15,719 bases of DNA from Lachnospiraceae bacterium. GTDB taxonomy: Bacteria; Bacillota_A; Clostridia; Lachnospirales; Lachnospiraceae. Location: positions 1-15,719 of the forward strand of contig JAFZRD010000034.1 of the NCBI GenBank assembly GCA_017620055.1. Reading direction: 5' to 3'. Under the pieces are notes generated by a model. It had not been told where the DNA came from and did not search any database. It saw only the letters and a program-made list of their open reading frames with translations. Positions 12,292 through 15,719 of this stretch are shown here, in pieces (the first letter of the stretch is position 1; each line of letters opens with the position of its first letter). The translations under genes and the position numbers were made by a program.

Positions 12292-14766
12292 TCAAAGGCT
12301 GAACCTGTTGATGATCTCGTTAAGATCCGAAACCGCTTCCTGACATTCGATAACCTTGTTCGCACTGTCTGATGTCTCGGTTGCCATATCGGTCGTTCTC
12401 TCGGCAATGTCGACAACACCGTGTGATGTTTCGGTGACAGTAGTGTCGATGCCTCCGATCGCGCTTACGATCTTATCGATATCGGTCGTCAGATTCTCGA
12501 TGCTCTGCTTGATATCATTCATGCTGTTTCCGAATGTATTTGCATCATCCCTGTACTGTACGCTGACCTTACCGAATTCCTGATAATCCGACAGAACATT
12601 TGTCTCAAGGAAGCTCGTTGTCTGGGTCAGGCACTCTGACATCTGTACGACCGCACTGTTGACTTCCTCAACGATGCTTCCGATGTTCTGTACGGCTTCG
12701 GAAGTCTGGGTCGCAAGGTTACCGATCTCGGTAGCGACAACCGCAAATCCGCGTCCTGCCTCTCCGGCTCTTGCTGCTTCGATCGAAGCATTGAGTGCCA
12801 GCAGTCCTGTCTGTGAAGATATGGCCATGATCGCATCGGCAAGCTCATTGATCTTGTTAACTGCATGTGAAGCATTGATCGCGTCTTCGGATTTGACCTT
12901 GACGGTCTCGTATATCTCCATCGTCTTCCTGCTTGCCTTCTCTGTTGTTGCGGCAAGCTCATTCGCACGTTCGTAAACTTCGTTCGAAAGCTTGGTACCT
13001 TCGTCGGCAAGCTGGTCGATACCGCGTGCGTTCTCCTGAACGTTCTCGACATTCTTCGTGATCGTCGTCGTGGTCGCTGCGGTCTCTTCCATACCGGCCG
13101 CAAGCTCCTCGGTAGTTGCGGAGTTGTCTTCGCATATTCCGCCGACCTTGTTGATAGTTGCCTGCAGTACACCGACGTTCGTATCGATGCTCGTTCCGGC
13201 ACGTGCGATCATCTCGACCATCTCTCTTAAGTTGCTTCTTGTCTGGGACAGTGCCCTGGCGATAAGTCCGATCTCGTCGCCTCTCTTCTCAAGCTTATGA
13301 GAAGCACGGTCTTCCGTGAAGTCGTAGTTTGCAGTCTTGTTGATGACCGGAACAAGTTGCTCGAGTGCTTTGAGCATGAACATCGTGAAGAATGCAACAA
13401 GGAGAACCGCGATCACTACGCAGATGATACCGTAGATGATGAGAAGGTTTCTCATGTGATTGACTTCCGACATCATAACGTCTCTGTCCGCAGTGACTAT
13501 AATGATATTGCCTGCGTTTGTGAACGCATAACCGGCAACTTTGTATGATCCCTTGTATTCATATGCGCACGATCCGTTCGGAACGGTATTGCCTGCCTGA
13601 AGCTGTGAAACGATACCCTTGACTGCCGCATTCTCAACCGGCTGTCCGATCTTGTCGGGATTGTTGTGGTACAGCATCGTTCCGTCGGGAGATACCATGT
13701 ATGCGTATGAACCTTCAACTCCTGATATCTCGATCTGGCCGATCAGCTGGTCGTAATCGATCCTGATCAGTTTGTCATAGTCAGCGGTTACAAGAACGAT
13801 GTTTCCTGTATCCGTGAATGAGTAACCCGCCATCTTGAGCGCATCTTTGTACTCGTATATCACAAATCCGTCTTCAACGGTCTTGCCTGCCTGAAGGTCC
13901 GCAACGATTCCCTTGACAGCTGCGTTCTCAACCGGCTGTCCGATCTTCTCGGTATTCGGATGCCACAGCATCGTTCCGTCGGGGGATACCATGTATGCAT
14001 ATGAACCCTCGACTCCGTCTATCTTGATATTTCCGAGAAGCGTATCGTAATCGATCTTCATGAACTGATCGTAATCGGCCGTTACGATAAGAATGTTTCC
14101 GGAATATGTGAATGCATAACCCGCAAGCTTGAGGGCATCCTTGTACTCATAGAGCACTGATCCGTTCTCAACGGTCTTGCCTGCCTGAAGATCCGCAACG
14201 ATTCCTTTGACCGCCGCATTCTCAACGGGCTTACCTATCTTCTCGGCATTCGGATGCCACAGCATCGTTCCCGTGGGAGATACCATGTATGCATATGAAC
14301 CTTCGACTCCGAGTATCTTGACATTACCGAGAACACTGTTAAGGTTGGCACCTTCACCGGCTGCCGCGAGATTGACGGCCTTGGCTGCTTCCTCGGCAAG
14401 ATTCTGTGCATAAGCCTTGTATACGGTTTCACCGAACTGTCTGGAGAAGTTGATCGAAACGGCTGCCTCCTCCGCAAGGTTCTTGGCATATCCGCCGTAT
14501 GCCTCTTCACCGAACGATGTTGCGAAGTCAACGCCTATCGCAGCCTCCTCGGCAAGATTCTGTGCGTAGTTAAGATACGTGTCTTCCATCGTGCTGGTTG
14601 CCCGGCTCGATGCAACGAGGACCTCGACAAGCACTGTCACAAATACGATCAGGCTGATAAGGAGCGTGATCTTGGTGCTCATCTTGCTGAAGACCGTCAG
14701 GCCTTCTTTGGTCTGCTTGGATTTTGAAGCTTTCTTTGAAACTGTTCTGTTACCAGTTTTTCCCAT
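12292..14766 (-). CDS. Methyl-accepting chemotaxis protein with triplicated Cache-like sensor
   Basis: This is a membrane chemoreceptor that signals through CheA/CheW. The 824-residue product begins at ATG 14766, after GGAGG at good spacing; an upstream in-frame start at 14814 has no such site. Layout: Lys-rich cytoplasmic head (1-31), TM1 (about 32-53), three 26-residue helical repeats with NLAEEAA cores (64-141), three 98-residue Cache-like repeats starting [12 protein letters not shown] (153, 251, 349), TM2 (about 440-462), a HAMP-like segment (about 463-517) and the signalling domain. The hairpin tip reads [29 protein letters not shown] split around 650-678, with Gly where QTN is usual. 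The ligand is unknown; the [16 protein letters not shown] core resembles single-Cache sensors common in Lachnospiraceae receptors. It has its own promoter. Confidence 0.93.
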   Translation of the reverse strand: MGKTGNRTVSKKASKSKQTKEGLTVFSKMSTKITLLISLIVFVTVLVEVLVASSRATSTMEDTYLNYAQNLAEEAAIGVDFATSFGEEAYGGYAKNLAEEAAVSINFSRQFGETVYKAYAQNLAEEAAKAVNLAAAGEGANLNSVLGNVKILGVEGSYAYMVSPTGTMLWHPNAEKIGKPVENAAVKGIVADLQAGKTVENGSVLYEYKDALKLAGYAFTYSGNILIVTADYDQFMKIDYDTLLGNIKIDGVEGSYAYMVSPDGTMLWHPNTEKIGQPVENAAVKGIVADLQAGKTVEDGFVIYEYKDALKMAGYSFTDTGNIVLVTADYDKLIRIDYDQLIGQIEISGVEGSYAYMVSPDGTMLYHNNPDKIGQPVENAAVKGIVSQLQAGNTVPNGSCAYEYKGSYKVAGYAFTNAGNIIIVTADRDVMMSEVNHMRNLLIIYGIICVVIAVLLVAFFTMFMLKALEQLVPVINKTANYDFTEDRASHKLEKRGDEIGLIARALSQTRSNLREMVEMIARAGTSIDTNVGVLQATINKVGGICEDNSATTEELAAGMEETAATTTTITKNVENVQENARGIDQLADEGTKLSNEVYERANELAATTEKASRKTMEIYETVKVKSEDAINASHAVNKINELADAIMAISSQTGLLALNASIEAARAGEAGRGFAVVATEIGNLATQTSEAVQNIGSIVEEVNSAVVQMSECLTQTTSFLETNVLSDYQEFGKVSVQYRDDANTFGNSMNDIKQSIENLTTDIDKIVSAIGGIDTTVTETSHGVVDIAERTTDMATETSDSANKVIECQEAVSDLNEIINRFSL
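13429..14310 (-). repeat. Three tandem 294-nt (98-residue) Cache-like repeats in the chemoreceptor
   Basis: Copies occupy 14017-14310, 13723-14016 and 13429-13722 (the last diverges at its end into TM2). The period is exactly 98 residues with no indels. Each copy starts [12 protein letters not shown] and contains [22 protein letters not shown] and a GNI..VTAD strand. By my hand alignment copies 1 and 2 agree at about 77 of 98 residues; copy 3 is more divergent (MLYHN for MLWHP, and no DY after VTAD). Confidence 0.92.
14344..14577 (-). repeat. Three tandem 78-nt (26-residue) helical repeats in the chemoreceptor
   Basis: Residues 64-89, 90-115 and 116-141 each begin with Tyr and carry the core YA(Q/K)NLAEEAA at the same offset. 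The composition is Ala/Glu rich, consistent with amphipathic helix. They lie between TM1 and the Cache-like repeats, so they are outside the membrane and may form a stalk or supply N-terminal Cache helices. Confidence 0.88.
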
Positions 14767-14828
14767 TTTGCCGCCTCCGAATATTAATAGTCTTGAACAC
14801 AGGAAATAACCCACCCGTATCAGGTAAG

Positions 14829-14857
14829 ATTATACCGCTAAAATGCCCGCGGGTCAA
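14829..14857 (-). promoter_or_regulatory. Near-consensus sigma-A promoter of the chemoreceptor
   Basis: On the minus strand TTGACC (14852-14857) is followed after exactly 17 nt by TATAAT (14829-14834). This is the best housekeeping promoter in the window. The -35 hexamer contains the TGA stop of the upstream MATE gene. The start point is expected near 14822, giving a leader of about 56 nt with GGAGGCGGC before the ATG. The near-consensus hexamers argue against a need for an alternative flagellar sigma factor. Confidence 0.8.
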
Positions 14858-15719
14858 TGATTTTCACGGCCTTTGAGGCCGTGGTCACGGTCAAATTTCT
14901 TCCTTACGATGACATAGCAGACGACGTGTGCCAGAAACGTCACGGTCCATGACACGGGGTATGTCAGATACAGGTATCTGGTCTCGTGAAACCGCGGTGT
15001 CTGAAACAGCGTGAATATCCATGCAAGCCGAAGGCCGCAGGCCCCTATGAGCGATACTATCATCGGAAGCACGGCATATCCGAGACCTCGCAATCCTCCG
15101 ACCATCACATCCATCATGCCGCACAGGAAATAAGGGAGCGAAATGTACATCATCCTGATCTTTCCGGCTTCGATGACGGCCCGGGAGTTTGTGTACAGCG
15201 ATATGAGTCTGTGGCTGTCAAGATACGCGTAACCTCCGAGGAGCATCCCTGTGACGACGACGCACGCCTCGGCCCGTACGAGTATCTTATTGATCCTCTC
15301 AAACCTGCGTGCCCCGACATTTGCGCTCACGAACGATATGCATGCCTGATAGAAGGAATTCATCGACACGTATACGAAACCTTCGATGTTCTGCGCGGCT
15401 GAATTGCCGGCAACGACGGTTGCTCCGAACCCGTTCACCGAAGTCTGGATTATGACATTGGATATCGAGAACAGCATTCCCTGAAAGCTTGCGGGAAGCC
15501 CTATCCTTATTATCTTGACAAGAATGGCCCTGTCGATCGATAGCATTCGAAGATCGAGGCGGAGCGCGCCTCTCTCACGCATCAGACACGCAACCACAAG
15601 AGCTGCCGATATGACCTGGGATATGACGGTTGCCGTGGCAACGCCCGCGACATCCATCTTGAAGCTTATGACAAATATGAGGTTAAGGATCACGTTTATG
15701 ACTCCGGCCGCTGACAGAT
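14854..15719 (-). CDS. MATE family efflux transporter, C-terminal part (5' end outside window)
   Basis: MATE proteins export drugs or other small compounds from the cell in exchange for Na+ or H+. About 288 C-terminal codons are visible; the frame is open to the window edge. Typical blocks are MDVAGVATATVISQ, IIRIGLPASFQGMLFSISNVIIQTSVNGFGATVVAGNSAA split over the middle of the visible part, and GGLRGLGYAVLPMIVSLIG. Several hydrophobic segments alternate with short loops, as expected for helices of the second six-helix bundle. A GTG at 15693 could be mistaken for a start but the conserved sequence continues upstream (SAAGVIN). It ends with a short basic tail (RKKFDRDHGLKGRENH). The chemoreceptor promoter overlaps its stop. 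Substrate cannot be inferred. Confidence 0.88.
   Translation of the reverse strand, partial: LSAAGVINVILNLIFVISFKMDVAGVATATVISQVISAALVVACLMRERGALRLDLRMLSIDRAILVKIIRIGLPASFQGMLFSISNVIIQTSVNGFGATVVAGNSAAQNIEGFVYVSMNSFYQACISFVSANVGARRFERINKILVRAEACVVVTGMLLGGYAYLDSHRLISLYTNSRAVIEAGKIRMMYISLPYFLCGMMDVMVGGLRGLGYAVLPMIVSLIGACGLRLAWIFTLFQTPRFHETRYLYLTYPVSWTVTFLAHVVCYVIVRKKFDRDHGLKGRENH

Noticed and set aside
13429..14577. CRISPR array or mobile repeat
   Set aside because: The repeats are in-frame protein-domain duplications of 78 and 294 nt with diverged copies, not short identical repeats with unique spacers.

Overview
The window looks like a chromosomal core-gene segment of a Gram-positive Clostridia bacterium, probably Lachnospiraceae or a close relative. 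The evidence is the DnaD/DnaC-type helicase-loading pair, a glgC-glgD pair, spoVG, a free-standing LUD-domain protein, a FatA-type thioesterase and strong AGGAGG-like ribosome binding sites. The family-level guess is inference. There is no phage, IS element, CRISPR array, tRNA or rRNA that I can see.

Left block (minus strand, positions 6180 down to 1). A tight gene train reads dnaD, dnaC/dnaI-like loader, a long divergent PRPP synthetase, adenosylhomocysteinase, pth and mfd (cut off by the window edge). Gaps are 1 to 31 nt and pth/mfd overlap by 17 nt, so this is probably one operon. It starts at an extended -10 promoter near 6172-6180. It joins replication initiation, nucleotide and methyl-cycle metabolism, translation quality control and transcription-coupled repair. 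The order prs - x - pth - mfd, with spoVG a few kb away, recalls the Bacillus spoVG-glmU-prs-ctc-pth-yabK-mfd cluster.

Centre. The 298-nt gap between murC and dnaD holds several DnaA-box-like 9-mers, two of them perfect, plus a terminator-like hairpin whose arms are themselves DnaA-box cores. murC (minus strand) and glgC (plus strand) diverge from a roughly 216-nt promoter region. glgC, glgD and spoVG run rightwards, with a GTGA overlap between glgC and glgD. The glgC leader carries a possible 19-codon leader ORF with its own Shine-Dalgarno and a hairpin; its stop overlaps the glgC start. A strong bidirectional terminator separates spoVG from the convergent genes on its right.

Right block (minus strand). 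A LUD-domain protein and an acyl-ACP thioesterase sit 36 nt apart. A strong hairpin lies ahead of the thioesterase. Next comes a chemoreceptor with an unusual sensor: three 26-residue helical repeats followed by three 98-residue Cache-like repeats. A near-consensus promoter for the receptor overlaps the stop codon of a MATE-family transporter, which runs off the right edge.

Most striking observations: (1) the triplicated sensor of the chemoreceptor; (2) the DnaA-box cluster ahead of the helicase-loader genes, fused with a terminator; (3) the possible translationally coupled leader ORF of glgC; (4) the rearranged spoVG/prs/pth/mfd neighbourhood. All gene names come from motif recognition by eye, without database searches.
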